From contig NC_045147.1 of the NCBI RefSeq assembly GCF_008831285.2, forward strand, positions 6,602,334-6,666,333: a stretch of DNA of 64,000 nt, written 5' to 3'. The DNA comes from Nymphaea colorata (Eukaryota; Streptophyta; Magnoliopsida; Nymphaeales; Nymphaeaceae). Positions 11,900-24,639 of the stretch are shown here, one piece after another. Numbering within the stretch: the first letter of the stretch is position 1; every line of letters starts with the position of its first letter. The translations under genes were made by a program, and so were the position numbers. The notes under the pieces are model-generated. The model had not been told where the DNA came from. It did no database searches and saw nothing but the letters and a program-made list of their open reading frames with translations.

Positions 11900-13150
11900 C
11901 GACACTTTCGATTATATTTTCGAAGTTCAAACCATTGTTACATGTAATTGCGATATTTTAAAAAATAAAAAGAAAAATTAGCAAAATTTGTTTTGTTAGT
12001 GAAACATATTTGTCAGGTTGTTATTGCATTTTTTCATGTTTTCATGTTTTTTCATTTTTTACATGCATGTCATCATGAATTCAAGTTTAAAATTAGAAAA
12101 GGCTATTTATCATCATTTTGATCATCATCAAAACATTATTTTGATTATTTTATCTTGTTCTAGTGTCTTTTTTATTAATTTTTCATTTATTTTACTTTTA
12201 CCGAATTTTCAATTTTTTATTTTTCCAAATAAAAATAAATTCTACAAAAAATATCATAAACAACTCTGTGAACTTCGTGCGCACCATGGCACACCAATTT
12301 GTAATTTGTAAACCAAATTCCATCACGATCTTGAAAACCACCCTAATTACCATCGGCCCAAGCCACAATACATATTTTACATGTCGATGAAACCTCCTTT
12401 CAATATACCTGGATGGAGGCATCTTCAATCTATTAATACAACCGACAAGATAATGGGTAGCATTGAGATTCCTACGGGAGCGAGTTGTAGGTAGTTAGGC
12501 TGATAACAAGAAGGTGGTTTTGATTGGTTGCACAACAATTTTTATTTGACATGATATAAATCCTTCATTTTTTTACTCATGAAAGTTGCACGGAAGCATA
12601 CTGAATCCGATTTCTAGAATGGGAAAAAGTCAATGAATCTTTCAAGGGCAAATATGATGTGCTAAGAACTCCTTTAGGATTTCTACATAAGAAAAATCTC
12701 ATTGATAGATGATTTGGGATTAGAACCTCATTTATAACTTAGTGATTTCAAATGATAGTTTTGCCCATAAACCAATACAAATTGAGATGATCCCAAGCAT
12801 CATATCTTTTGAGGACTTTATCTTTCCATTCACAACATTAATGTAATTTTCAAAGTTAAGAGTCATTAATTGCATTAGAGAGGTTGATAGGGTCATCTTC
12901 CAGCTCATTAATGCATTCATATTCTTAGTGAAATAAGGTATAATCATCTAAATTTGCAATCATTGTATCTTTAATATCCCCCTTTCTTTTTTCTTGAAGT
13001 GTGTACCCTTTCATTTGGATATCTTTCAACTAAAACCTAGCTGAAAGCATGGTGGAGCCAATGTTTTGGCTGGAGGGATACTAATTCAAAAACTTTCATG
13101 CCTTTAGAGGCGCTATTACTAACAAATAATCAAATACTTGCAATGTGAAA
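11900..13150. other. AT-rich intergenic DNA, no supported gene
   Basis: Overlapping frames on both strands at 12018-12428 are very AT-rich and show no conserved motif; they shadow one another. Nothing recognisable at 12430-13150. Confidence 0.4.
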
Positions 13151-14900
13151 ATAAGGGTGTTAATTTTGTAGGGCTGGTATGAAAAACTGCCTACTGCTTA
13201 TCAGAGTGAATAGTAAAACAAATCATGTAGTTGCATTATTACAATATGTTCTGTCTAACTGCTTATCTCCTCTCAGTAAATGCCTTTACTCTTTTGAGTG
13301 CATTATAGCAATACCAGTTCATATTGTGTCATTGTCGCATTTAGCCTTTTTGAGTGCTTATCATATCCTTGTGACACAATTTTATTTGAGTGTATCTTAA
13401 AACAAATCATGTCACAATTTGTTTTGTCTGACTTCTTACAGCCTTATCATAAAACTAGTCTATATAGTGTCATTGTCATGTTTAATTTACATTTAATTTT
13501 TTCGAGTGCTTATCACATGCTTGAAAACACAAAATTATTTGAGTGTATCCTAAAATGAATTTTTAGTTTCATTATCGCAATCAGTTTTGTCTGACTGCTT
13601 ATCATCTTTTACTAAATGTCTTTTTATTATAAAACAAGTACACAAAGTGTCATTGTTGCATTTAATTTTTTTGAGTGTTTATTGCATACTTGTAAACATA
13701 GTTTTACTTGAGTGTTTCGTAAAACAAATCTTACAATTGCATTATCGCAATCTCCTTTGTCCTTTTAAACATTGATTTTATAGTGCATCGTAAAACAAAT
13801 CCCATAGTAGCATTATCATTAGTTCTTTTGTTCGACTGCTTATCGCCTCTTGGTATACTCATTTTTATAGTCAAAACAATCCATCAGTTTTTCCAAGTTC
13901 TTATTGCTACCTTGAAAACATAATTTTATTTGAGTGTGTTGTAAAACAAATCTTGTGGTTGCATTATCACAATCTGTTTTATCCAACTACTTTTCACCTC
14001 TTAGTAGATGCCTTTTTATTATAAAACTAGTCCATACAGTGTCGTCACATTTAATTTTTTCAAGTACATATCATGTACTTATTAACACTATTCTATTGAG
14101 TGCTTCACAAACGAATCCTATAGTTGCTTTATCGCAAAACCAATCCATACAGTGTCGTTGTCGTGTTTAATTTTTTCATGTGCTCATCGTGTCTTCTTGA
14201 ACATGATTTTATTTGAGTGCTTCATAAATAATTCTGTTGTTGCCTTGTGGCAATATGTTTTATCCAACTGCTTATCAGCTCTTAGGAAATGCATTTTTAT
14301 CATAAAGCCAGTCCAAACAATTTCCTTGTCGCATGTATCTTTTTTAAGTGCATATCGCCTCCTCATAAATGTGATTTTACTTGAGTTTAACATAAAATGA
14401 ATACTGCAGTTGCATTATCACATGATTTTTGTTCTTATCATGTCCATGTAAACACAATCTTATTTGAGTGTATCATAAAACAAATCCAATAGTTGCATTA
14501 TCACAATTTGTTTTCTCTAACTACCTATTGCCACTAAGTAAGCACCTTTTTATCATAAAACCAGTCGAAACTGTGTCATTGTCCCATTTAATTTTTTCGA
14601 TTGTTTATCGCATCCTTGTAAACCCGATTTTATTTTCGTGTATTGTGAAACAAATCCTATAATCGCATTATTGCAATCTGTTTCTTCAACCGCTAATCTC
14701 CTCTTAGTAAACGCTCTTTTATCATAAAACTAGTCCATAGAGTGTTGTTGTCGCATTAAATTTTTTTAGGTGCTTACCGCATGCTTGTAAACATGATTTT
14801 ACTTTAGGGTATCATAAAATGAATCATGCAATTGTGTTATATCACGATTTCGCATTCTTGTAAACCCAATTTTATTTGATTGGATTGAAAAACAAATACA
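13150..14900 (+). repeat. ~170-bp satellite array, divergent copies
   Basis: A tandem family with a consensus close to CATAAAACCAGTCCATACAG, GTGTCATTGTCGCATTTAAT, TTTTTCGAGTGCTTATCGCA, TCCTTGTAAACACGATTTTA, a TTTGAGTGTATCGTAAAACA section, then GCTTATCGCCTCTTAGTAAA. Landmark spacings (13325, 13466, 13649, 14037, 14150, 14315, 14568, 14738) centre on about 165-170 bp with deletions. The two halves (GCTTATCGCATCCTTGTAAA and GCTTATCGCCTCTTAGTAAA) resemble each other, so the monomer may have arisen from an ~85-bp unit. The many short Cys/Leu/Ser-rich frames in this stretch are repeat products. The same family recurs at 31.0-32.1 kb. Confidence 0.85.
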
Positions 14901-15159
14901 ACATGCCTTGACAAAACTTGACAAAATTTGGCTTGGTTAACCATAATGAACTAGACATGGTGATCTATAATAAAAGGATAGGTGGGCTGATTTCTTGCCA
15001 CATTTTACATATTTAAGACCCATGTCTGGACGAAGGATAAGGTACAAGTGAGCAAATGATTCCCAAAGTTGTTGGGCATAGGGGTATATTCCGGACCACT
15101 CTTTGGTATCCAGTTCACACTCTATGATAGCTCATTCTTACTCAATTGGATATGTTTTC

Positions 15160-16200
15160 CTTTGACGTAGTGAGAATTGTTTGAGACAATGCTCTGGATG
15201 GTATTCAACTATGAAAAATGGTTTCAATAGAAGACTTCCTCTGGGTTGTAGGTGTATCTTGACTTGATGACTTCTTGATCAAAGAAGTCCCAAATGATGG
15301 TAGAGTCATCCACTTCCTCCATCTTCCTATGGTAGTACTCCATACTAGATAACTGGTCATTGGTGTTCTGAAAATAGCATGATTGTGGCCCCACGTATTT
15401 GTAGAACCATACTTGTAATGCGAATACACATCATTCTATCAAATCTATGTCCCCAATTGAGAATTTGGTCAGCCCTCGGTAAAGGAATGCCAAGGCTGCC
15501 ATTGCTATGGATATGTGGTGGACTTTAACATGCCCTCATTTTCTGAAGAGGCGAGCTGTGCGAAAATTCATTATGTGTTATTTATTGTTGAAGAAGATGA
15601 GACCCACAGTACAAGTCCTCATAGAGTTTTCTTATTTGTCTGTGACACTCCTAGATAGTGAAGTAGGGTTGACATATTGGGAATCTTTTTCACCAAGTTC
15701 TTGTAGTTGGAGATATTGTTGTTCATCTTTTTCTAGAAAGGGCCAACTCTGTTTTCCTGTTAGTTTACAGATCACTTCTAGAGTTGTGACTTGGCCTTGA
15801 TTCACAAGGAATTGGTCTTCAATTGGTCCTTTTGAGTCACTTTTGGCTTTGGTGAACTTTTAATGCTGGAAAACTCATCTTGGGTGATTGTCATTTCACT
15901 CCATGGGAACCAGAATGTATTGGTCATTGGGTTCCATCTTTCAGCAATTGCATGGATTAGACTATCATTGATAAGTTGCATGGCAAGACTGACTGCTTCT
16001 ACGAGACCGCAATCCTCTAAGTGGTCCGAAAACATATATCGAAAAGTTGGGTACCATGAAAGGTACAACTGAAGTAGGTAGACTCTACTTGGGATGATGC
16101 AAAGTCTGGATCAACCTTGACATGACCCGGATAGGATGTGGTCATATGGGAAAATGCTTTCTGAGTCCATCTAGACAACAGAAAGTATTAGATGTTGACA
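15160..16200 (-). pseudogene. Plant mobile domain (PMD) fragment, copy 2
   Basis: On the minus strand an open stretch (16068-15802) contains LIHAIAERWNPMTNTFWFPW and SEMTITQDEFSS, matching the PMD core (a tryptophan-rich stretch, then GEMT.TLDD/E). Further collinear phrases run with stops and frameshifts to about 15200 (WGHVKVHHISIAMAALAF, a 15205-15429 frame with RKMEEVDDSTIIWDFFDQ). PMDs occur in Mutator-like and Ty3/gypsy elements and in a few domesticated plant genes. Here the domain is pseudogenised and repeated at 21.0-21.96 kb. It lies downstream of a large minus-strand LTR, so a Ty3/gypsy origin is likely. Confidence 0.6.
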
Positions 16201-16269
16201 TAAATTGACCTAATAGAGACTCAAGAAAAGTTTTGGTATCGGGTTTGGATATGGGTTTGGAGACAAGGT

Positions 16270-16925
16270 AAAAAATCACATCTCATGCATCAAACTCATA
16301 ATTAATGAAAATTTGATAATGCATTCCCTAGGACTCTTGCCTATATGCATTGTTTTGAAAATTAGTCTTGGAGCCTATGGAGGATAAATGGGTGAATTGT
16401 TCTTGATTTATTCAAAATTTAAGGTATGCCTATATACCAAATTTATGGTACTAGCATAGACTCCTTCAAGGGTTTTCTAGATTTGGGCTCTCCAATTCTC
16501 ATGTTCACTCATTGATATACCAGGACTATTGTCTATTCCAGTACTAATGAGGGGACTTCTAGTCCAATTGAGTGGTCTAGTTGTAAGGTCATATCTTGGA
16601 CTAATGTCCTAGAAATAACTCGGTAGGATGATCGGAATATGACATAGGTAACGATTTGTTTTTCAAAATTTATGAGAAGATGCAAAATAGATGACTTTAT
16701 TGCATACATTCCTAAGAGATAGATTTGAAAATTTAAGAGCACACATGGGTTCCATATAACTCCTATTGAGGAGGGGTAGGATAAATTGAATAAAGAAGGG
16801 TTCACGGAATCTCCTCAATGTTTATTACACGATGCCAGTATGCATGTTTATGAAAAACTTTATGCAATTGATATTCGGTATTGTAAAAATAACTTATACA
16901 TCATCCAATAAATCCTTAGACAGAC
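16270..16925 (-). other. Leader between the large LTR and PMD copy 2
   Basis: No clear domain. A 90-codon minus frame (16805-16533) is open but unrecognised; it may be a remnant of the N-terminal part of the PMD-containing ORF, since PMD copy 2 continues below it. Confidence 0.3.
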
Positions 16926-18586
16926 GATGATGGGTCCCACTGGGTGTGCCATCTTTTTGCACCTCGCCCCGTCCTTGGGGGCGTCAAAATGCGAATCGGC
17001 AAAAATTCTTTTTAAATAGGGCTTTTGAGGAAAATTTTCAAGAGAAAGGGATCCGCTCGCGGTATGAGGTCCAATTGTTCCTGCCACCTTTAACATGGTA
17101 ATTAGACCAAGGACTAAGGATCATTTGGATCATGTATAAGTTATTGATGCAAATCCTATATGTTTGTGCATTGATGTTTTGGATTCAGGAATCAAAGTTC
17201 ATCTTGAATAAATGACTTCTTTTTGAAAATAAATCACCTAGAAAACGATTTGAAAAGTTAATTAACGATTGGAGGGCTTTCAAATTGATTTGAAAACCTT
17301 TGTTTTGATATTTGTTTTGAAATCCACAATTCTTGAAAGTGATTTTAATTGGGGATTTTGAAGATTGAAATTGAGTTATTTGTTGTGAACTCAGGATGAT
17401 TTTTTGTTTGAAATTGTGATCATCTTATGATCGATTTTTGGAAAAATGGTTAAGTTACCTTAGCAAGCAAAATTGATTTTAAATGCTCATTTGCCAAATC
17501 ATGTGATTTGGTCTAAGATATTAGAAACTTGGGATTTGATTAGATAGAGTTCATTCTTTTGATGAAACATAAGTTTCAAATTGTTAGAAAACATGTCATT
17601 TTCTAAACATAATTTGGCCAAGGTTATGAATGCATTGCTTGTGTTTTCTTTAGAAGTTAAGTGAAGTTTACAGATTCTTGTTGCACTATGACTTGGTCAT
17701 CTTTTGCAACTCAAATTTGGATCACTTAATTTCTTGAGAAAGTGCATGTGGTGCTATTGACTTTAAGTGAATGTGAATGTGTCAAATGAGAAGGGAAACT
17801 ATATGAAAAATAAATCCTTCACTCTCTCATAATCTGTTAAAATTTATACATTTGAAACATTCATGCTTCACTCTCTCATAATCTCTCAAAGTCCATTACA
17901 CATCACACAATCTACATATAAAGATTGATTTTAATTAAAATGTAGGACTTTCTCTAAATATGTTTATCATATTATTAAGCACATGAATTGGAGATGTAAT
18001 CCATAAACTTGAGACTTAACAAAAAATTATCAAAATAATGAAAAATACACAAATGATGCCAAAATCAATTTTTAAAATAGATGGGCGACGTGGATGACAT
18101 CCACTTTTGTCTCAAAATAGCTAAAAAAAAAAGATCTTGTGTTGATTTAAATAGCCGAAAATTGTTGACATTGATTCCAAGAAAGAGCTTGTTTCTTAGA
18201 CAAAAACGACAAGTCTTTGGAAATTAACTTGAGTTTTTTTATAAGTTGATTGTTTAAATCAACAAGAGGAATGCACCTTTTGAAAATACATTTCCCTTTG
18301 TGCCAAATATGCATGTTGGGTTTTGATCATGATGCTTAGTCCTCAAACCTACTCAAATTTCAGATTTCATACCAATGGGATCACCAACTTCTTTGGACGG
18401 ATTTTAGGATAGTTGGTCTCCTTTTTGGAGAAATGAAAGTTGAAATTTTTCAATATTTTAGGGGAAGGATTAATCTCATGCAAAGTCTGAAAATTTATGG
18501 ATGAGATCAGTAGCCCATAAAAAGTATTTTAGGAGACCGATTGAATAGGTTTAAAAGAGGAAATTGTCTTTTAACAAGAGATTGCA

Positions 18587-18639
<53 letters not shown>
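18587..18639. repeat. (TG)n(TA)n microsatellite
   Basis: A run of TG dinucleotides passes directly into TA dinucleotides. It lies inside the large LTR. Confidence 0.95.
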
Positions 18640-19606
18640 TTGTCTTACTCTTGAAAATAAAATTTTATCAAGGGACTGCATAACTCATGAATCATGATGA
18701 TTCATGGATGGGTTGTTTTACATAGAAAAATTGAAATTTTTTTTCTAATCTCCCATAACACCCTTAATCAATTTAATTGAAAAAGCATGAAACAAAATGA
18801 ATTTAAATAGAAAGAGATGAATGAATGCTCAAGCTGGTTCATCCTTAGTTTCGCCATGCAAAGGTATATCACATTCATGAGAATGCATCCATTCTTAATA
18901 GGCTTTTTCATCATATACATTATAGCAAGATCACTCTCTCACCGTGGGATTCTCTCATGGTGTGAAGTTCAAAATGATTTTAAGCTGGTTGTTTTGAAAG
19001 AGACGTGGCCGTGGGGCCCTTTTGAAAACTTGATTTGTAGGTTTATTTTTGGAAAAACTTGTTCATGCATGCATCATGCATTAATATGTACATTTGATTC
19101 GTGGCTTTTCCTCTAGTTTGACATCATTCATAGCCATAAAATAAATGAAAATAAACCCCTCCCAAAAATTGCTGAAATTAAAATGATCTATCAAGAAGCT
19201 GAAATAGATAAGAAATTGGTTGAAATCACCTACCTCACGGACCCGTCTTGATGTTTGATCTTCTTCTTTACTTGTTTTCTAAATCAAGCAATCCCAAGTA
19301 AGAATCCAAGCTTGGATTCAAGCTTAACAAAGCTAGAAGAATTATAACTTGCTTACTGGAAATTGCTATGGGGAAGAGAGAGTTTCTCGCTATCGAAAAT
19401 ACTAAGTAAGGGTTCACTTAAGCACCCTAACTTAGCAAACTTGATAGAGAAAATAGAGGAAAATGAAGAAGAGAATGAGATAGAGGGGGAAGATGGCTTG
19501 GACAAATTTTTCTTCTCCTCCTTGGCTTCTGCCTCCTAGCTTCTTGGCTGCAGCAATTTGATGAAGACGTCAAAAATTCATCCCCCACCTTCGTTGCGAA
19601 GGGGTG

Positions 19607-19614
19607 TTTATATA
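19607..19614 (-). promoter_or_regulatory. TATA box in the large minus-strand LTR
   Basis: The minus strand reads CTCTATATAAACACCCC, followed about 100 bp later by a long C/T-rich tract (19490-19440), as in many LTR promoters. The position is about 1.4 kb from the LTR start. Confidence 0.4.
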
Positions 19615-20994
19615 GAGGAGGTGCTGAGTTCAACCACCTCCTTAACTCACATTGAAAAGTCACTTAAGACTTTGGAGACTTGTAAAATAGATTAAATAGG
19701 TTCAATGACTCTAATTGACCACACCCAACTCATTTACCCGAGCTAGGTGGGCTGGGCTAGGAATGGTCAACCTTAGTTCAGGCCTAGCTGCCCAACTTTG
19801 ACCAAATTTTGGATGAAAATGCCCTTGTGTAGGGTTTTGTATTTTTTTTTTTTGCTTGAAATTGAGCTTATTAGGTTAAAACCTAGTCATTAAGTTCTAA
19901 ATGTTGTTGAATTATGAGAGTTCAATTTAAATTTGAATAAAATTTAGAAATTCTATCAAATTTGGTTTGAAAATGGTATTTTTGTTCATAACTTGATTGA
20001 AGATGGATTTCAATTGAATCAAACTTCGGTTTGAAATATTGAATTTCAATTTGATATTTGATTTATGCATTTGACAAATCCAAATGTAAATTTTCTTTTC
20101 ATAAAATCCTAAATTAGGTTTTGTAATCTCAATTTGATCATAGAAGGGCAAAATTATCTAGATTGGTCAAATTTGACTAATTGACCAAAGTCAAAGCTCG
20201 TTTGCGAGTAGTTTGACTTTGCTTGAGGTAATTTAATGAATTTGAGCTAAGAAAGCTCTTAATTGAGCTAAATTGTACTTTGACTGAGTTTAGTCAAAGT
20301 GAATTTGATCTGGTCAAGGTCTATTTCTATCCACTTATTTGGTCATGAGGAAAGACCTACCCTTTTGATTGTGTTGAGCTCATGTTGATCGAGCCTAACT
20401 AAAATTGGTGTCACTTTTGGGTGCACCTAGGTCAAACCTACTTGGATTATGTAGGTTAGGTGAGTTTAATTCTAACACTTATTGCTTCTTTGGAATTTGA
20501 TTTTTCTTTAACTAAGAGAGAGATTAATGTCTCTCTTTTTTTTTATGGACCCTTGTTCATTTCCTTTTGAAAATGATTTTTTTATTTAATTGAGGGAAGA
20601 TATTTTTAGAAAAAGGGGTGTGTGACCTCTTGGGTGGGCTTCTGGCCACACGAGCTAGGTGGGGCCCACACATGGGTCCCACATAGCATTCTAGACCGAA
20701 TTAGATCCAATTCTTGGACTTAAATTAAAATTTAAATTTTGTAATTGGATATGCATTTCAAATGACATTTGTAATTGGATTTGGATTTCAAATCAAAATT
20801 TGGATTCAGTTTAGACTCGTAATTCTGCTTTGGGATTCATGTCACGAGTCAAATTCATAATTTAAATCTAAATTGTTCTTTAGATTTGAAATTGGCTTTG
20901 AAATTGTAATTTTTCACAATTCTTTTTTGTAAAATTTTGATATTGCTTCAATTCTGATGTGGAAAAATTTGGGGTGTTAACAATGATCTATCTT

Positions 20995-21960
20995 TATCAT
21001 TGTGAAAATTGATGGAGATGTCATTCTAGATGGTCTTCCACTGTAAAATATGATCCCAAATGCATGAAACCCTTGTTTGGGTTGTACGTGTATGTTGACT
21101 TGACGTCCCTATCAAAGAAATCCTAGGTGATGCTTTTTTCATTGATCTAATCCATCTTTTCTCAATAATGCTCTATGATGAACACATTCTTGTTGGGATT
21201 ATAGCAATGACTGCATTGTGATAACACATGCTTATAAAACCAAGATTGAAGGTTGAAGATGCATGTTTTGATGTAGTTTGCATCTCCACTTGAAAATTTG
21301 GAAAGTTTTTTGTATAAGAGGGTTTGTGCTAATATGGCTAACGATTGGTGGCAGACTTTGATCTGCCCCCACTTTATAAAGAGGCAAGCGACTCTAAGGT
21401 CCATATTTTGCTCCATGTTGTGGAAGAAGGTGAGTCCAATAGTGCAAAAGTGGTTGGATCGACATATTGGGAAAGATCTTTGCTGATACTTTCTAGCTGA
21501 ATTAACTATTGTCCTTCTTGTTCTAGAAGCAGCTAAACACTCTTTCCAATAAGCCTGCATATCACTTCCAAGATTTTGACTTATTATTGAGTGATGAGAC
21601 ATTGACTCTCGATTGGTCTTCTAGAATCAGCTTTTGGCTCAGGAAGCCCCATAATGCTAGAAAATTCATCCAAGGTGATGGTCATTTTACCACATGGAAA
21701 CCAACACGTGTTTGTTCTTAGATTTCATCTCCCAACAATTGTATGAATCAAACTGCCATTGATGGGCTGAACTATTATGCTTGTAGCTTCTTCGAGCCCA
21801 CAATTCTCCAAGTGGTCCAGAAACATACACAAGGATGTAGGGTACCATGACAGATACCAGTGAGGTAGGTAGACTCTAGTTGGGATAATGTGAATCCCAG
21901 ATCGACCTTAGTATTTACCGAAGAGAATGCGGACATAGGGAATACTTCTGCTTTCAATGC
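20995..21960 (-). pseudogene. Plant mobile domain (PMD) fragment, copy 1
   Basis: Minus-strand paralogue of 15160-16200. It shares the N-terminal phrase around STYLTG.CHGTLHP (21870-21800), the core region at 21760-21640 with stops, and the downstream frame at 21602-21162 (MDLRVACLFIKWGQIKVCHQ, then ALLYKKL-like, SGDANYIKTCIF). The two copies are direct repeats of roughly 1 kb about 5.8 kb apart. This copy ends almost exactly at the start of the large LTR at 20980, so the LTR either inserted here or is shared between two tandem element copies. Confidence 0.6.
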
Positions 21961-22084
21961 TAATGATGGTCAATGTTAAGTATATGCTTTATTTTTTTTA
22001 TTGTTTCAAATACTCATTTGTTCTTCAACATATGTGATAGATATATGTTAGAGAATGCAGAAGGAGTAAATGCATAAATAAGTC

Positions 22085-22285
22085 AAATTTGAAAGGTGGT
22101 AGCAAGATGAAAGTGAATTGTGATGATTTTGTTCAAGCAATTAAAGACAATGTGTCAACACTTTCTAATTTCTTGAGCATAATGGCACGTAATGGGACCA
22201 TATCTCCAATCAAATATGTCATTTGGCTGGACATGCCTCAAACAGGCAAGGATAATCTGTAAGATCAAGTAAAGGTACTGATTTA
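22085..22285 (+). pseudogene. Possible En/Spm (CACTA)-type transposase fragment
   Basis: A short open stretch reads KMKVNCDDFVQAIKDNVS, then MARNGTISPIKYVIWLDMPQ, TGKDNL, a stop, and DQVK, followed by GTAC. The spacing of the W, the proline-containing turn and the basic/acidic tail recalls the plant Ptta/En/Spm transposase family, where a W..(I/V)P...K..(L/I)W..V pattern is common. Only about 65 codons remain and no transposon ends were found. The family call is tentative. Confidence 0.3.
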
Positions 22286-22289
22286 TTGA

Positions 22290-23100
22290 AATTTGTTTAT
22301 GTATATGATTGTGATATAAGATTAAGATAACTTATGAAGTCAATGAGTAGGATTTGTAACGTTAAAAAACAGACATTTTTTAGTGGTGCATTTGTTTACA
22401 TAAATGGGTACCAGTAGCAGTAAGCATTTTATTGGTATCAAGTTGTAAGTTGTGAATGCATGTGCGTTGATATACAAATGAAATGCTTCTTCAAAACATA
22501 TACATCATGCTTCTATGTATCCTCCACACTCTGTATTGGCTCCAGGGAAACTAACTTAGATCAGTATATGAGAGGACAATCTTCATGATACCTCCAGGAT
22601 CCTGTGTGCTTGTTCATTAAGTTGATTGCAAGTTTGGCACTGAATTATCACATATGTTTCCATGTCTAGTTTTTCTTGGCATCATTGGTTGATGGACAAT
22701 GGAAACTTCCTTTGGAGCCATGAAGATGGTAGTACTTGCAAGTTAACAACACCATTCACCTCCTCATACTTCACATAACCACTACGAACAACAATACAGT
22801 AGTTTGTAGTCAGAGCTATTCAAATCTGCTGTTAAAAATGTGCAGAAGACAGAAAAAATGATTTACTTTGCCAAATAAATAAAGAACATAATAGATGACC
22901 CCCCAACGGTGTGTTTAGAACTGTGATTGACTGAAAAACAATTCAATACTCATAGACGTCACCAACCATTCTCCTTTCCAATAACACGTGCATCTTGTCT
23001 ACCTCTCCTGCAGCTATGAACACCAACATATTTACAAATTACAATATGTGTGGACAACCAGAGAACAACTTAGATGGCTTGTTTTCTTATGTGCAGCCAT
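22290..23100. other. Intergenic, no supported gene
   Basis: Nothing recognisable. AT-rich, with no motif in any frame. Confidence 0.4.
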
Positions 23101-23105
23101 CTAAC

Positions 23106-23134
23106 TCTCTCTCTCCCTCTCTCCCTCTCTCTCT
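23106..23134. repeat. (CT)n microsatellite
   Basis: Interrupted CT/CCCT repeats. A short ATT-repeat tract follows at about 23232-23250. Confidence 0.9.
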
Positions 23135-23369
23135 TTGTTTCAGTAACCATTCTTTATCGTGGGGCAAAGCTATCTTGTTGGCCTTCTTTGCTGGCCATGC
23201 ATGAAAGGCTTTGGCTGATACTGATTTGAGGTTATTATTATTATTAATTATAATTATTATCTTCTATATATGGGAGCGAGAGCTGCTAAGTTAACTTTCA
23301 TTTATACTGTCTATGGGAAGGGTCATTACCTATTATACACGGGTACACCTGTAAAGGTGAAGTACTCGT

Positions 23370-24632
23370 CCAGTACTGGTGCGACACCGGTACCGGTACG
23401 GGTACGGGCTTGGGTACGCCGATGATGCGGCATTGACTGTACCAGGTATGGTCAATGCACCGGAGGCCGTATCCATCCATTTTTGAACATGGTCAAATTT
23501 GACTGAGTCCAAATCCATCCGTTTTTATTTTTAACGATTATTTGATTTTAACTTTTAAAACCATTTTAACAGCAGTGACTAGCGACGACAGCGGCGACTG
23601 GCGACGGCAGTGGCGACTGGCGACGGCAGCGGCGACTGCGACCAGCGACATCAGCGACAACTGCGACTGGTGACGGCAGCGACGACCGGTGATAGCAGAT
23701 GGTAGGAGGCGACTGTCACGGTATTTTTTTTCCTTTTTTCCTTTTTCTTTTCATTTTCATTGGCTCCACCCCTGCCTTCACCGTTGGCGACGACCGTCGA
23801 CGGCAACGACGGCCACCCCTGTTCTATTTTCTGTGTTCACGGTGTTCTGCTTGTTTCTTTCCTTCTGTTTTTTTCAATAACAGTTGTTTTTCTGTCTCCA
23901 GCCAGTCTTCCTCTCCTGCCGCTCGAAACTCTCACACGGAAGTCGTCTCTCTCGCCGCCTCACTCTCCTATACACTCGCTGTCTCCCTCTCCTACTGCTC
24001 GAAACCCTCACACTGAAGTCACCTCTCTCACCTTTCGATCGACCTTCTCTGTCTCTGTGTCTCCTTGTTTCCTTATGCAATACGTGTCATGCCTCTTTTG
24101 TTTTCTCCTACCAATTTTAGAATTGTAAAGCTCAACCAGAGCCTACTCTTTTGTCTCTGTCATTGCGTGCTTCCTTCTTTTATTATCTTTGCTGTCTCAT
24201 TTTTAAGAATACACATTTTTGTATCTGAATTTCTTCTCTGAGCTTGAAGATGACATTATGCAAAATACAACAGAATAATGCTAGTTCTTTAAATTTTAAA
24301 TGTTTTGATACAATTTTTGTGTGCGGAGAATGAAAATCAACGAAATTGATGTATTTTGGATGTTAATTATGCGACTGAGGAGAATGAGAATCAAGACTGA
24401 TAAATTTTGTATTATGATTTATGAATATGTTGTTCTGTTTGTAATTTTTGATATATATATGTGCGAATAGGTTATTTTGTTTGAAATTTTTTGACATATA
24501 TATGTATATGTATATGTGCATGTGTGTGTATGGCCGTACCCCCCTACCCATGTTTTTTTAAAATGGTCCGTACCCATACCCGTACCCGTACCCGTACCCA
24601 TACCCGTACCCGTACCTACGTGACAGAGGTCA
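23370..24632. mobile_element. Short element with GGTACGGGTACGGG-type complementary ends
   Basis: The left end carries ACACCGGTACCGGTACGGGT and more of the same word; the right end (24565-24627) carries the complement, a run of CCCGTACCCGTACC. The two arms can therefore pair. Between them are a GC-rich minisatellite (23574-23700), a pyrimidine-rich leader-like stretch (23720-24060) with an imperfect tandem duplication of about 72 bp (around 23925-24030), and AT-rich DNA. The layout matches the other short TIR families in this window. Exact ends and a target duplication could not be fixed, so the superfamily is unknown. Overlapping frames on both strands at 23689-24128 follow the low-complexity leader and are not called genes. 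Confidence 0.45.
23574..23700 (+). repeat. GC-rich minisatellite (GGCGACTGGCGACGGCA-type)
   Basis: Repeated words GCGACTGGCGACGGCAG with variants (CGACTGCGACCAGCGACATC, GCGACGACCGG) in tandem, strikingly GC-rich against AT-rich flanks. It sits inside the 23.4-24.6 kb element. Confidence 0.85.
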
Positions 24633-24639
24633 ATACATA

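Larger units (their letters stand above)
16926..20980 (-). mobile_element. Large (~4 kb) LTR with adjoining primer-site-like sequence, Tat/Ogre-type
   Basis: On the minus strand the block starts TGTTAACACCCCAAATTTTT at 20980, a typical LTR start. It has a TATA box at 19614-19607 followed by a C/T-rich leader, and ends near 16960-16926 with TGGCACACCCAGTGGGACCC, which has the form of a primer-binding site (TGG start). Length and layout match LTRs of Tat/Ogre-like elements. ATCAT flanks both ends of 16926-20980, which may be a 5-bp target duplication or chance. PMD fragments lie on both sides. No gag or pol follows. Confidence 0.5.

Noticed and set aside
12018-12428. Overlapping 97-, 75- and 76-codon frames
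   Set aside because: Open on both strands because of very AT-rich, low-complexity DNA; no motif.
13150-14900. Regularly spaced repeats reminiscent of a CRISPR array
   Set aside because: The spacers are themselves repeated, units are ~170 bp and the context is plant transposons; it is a satellite.
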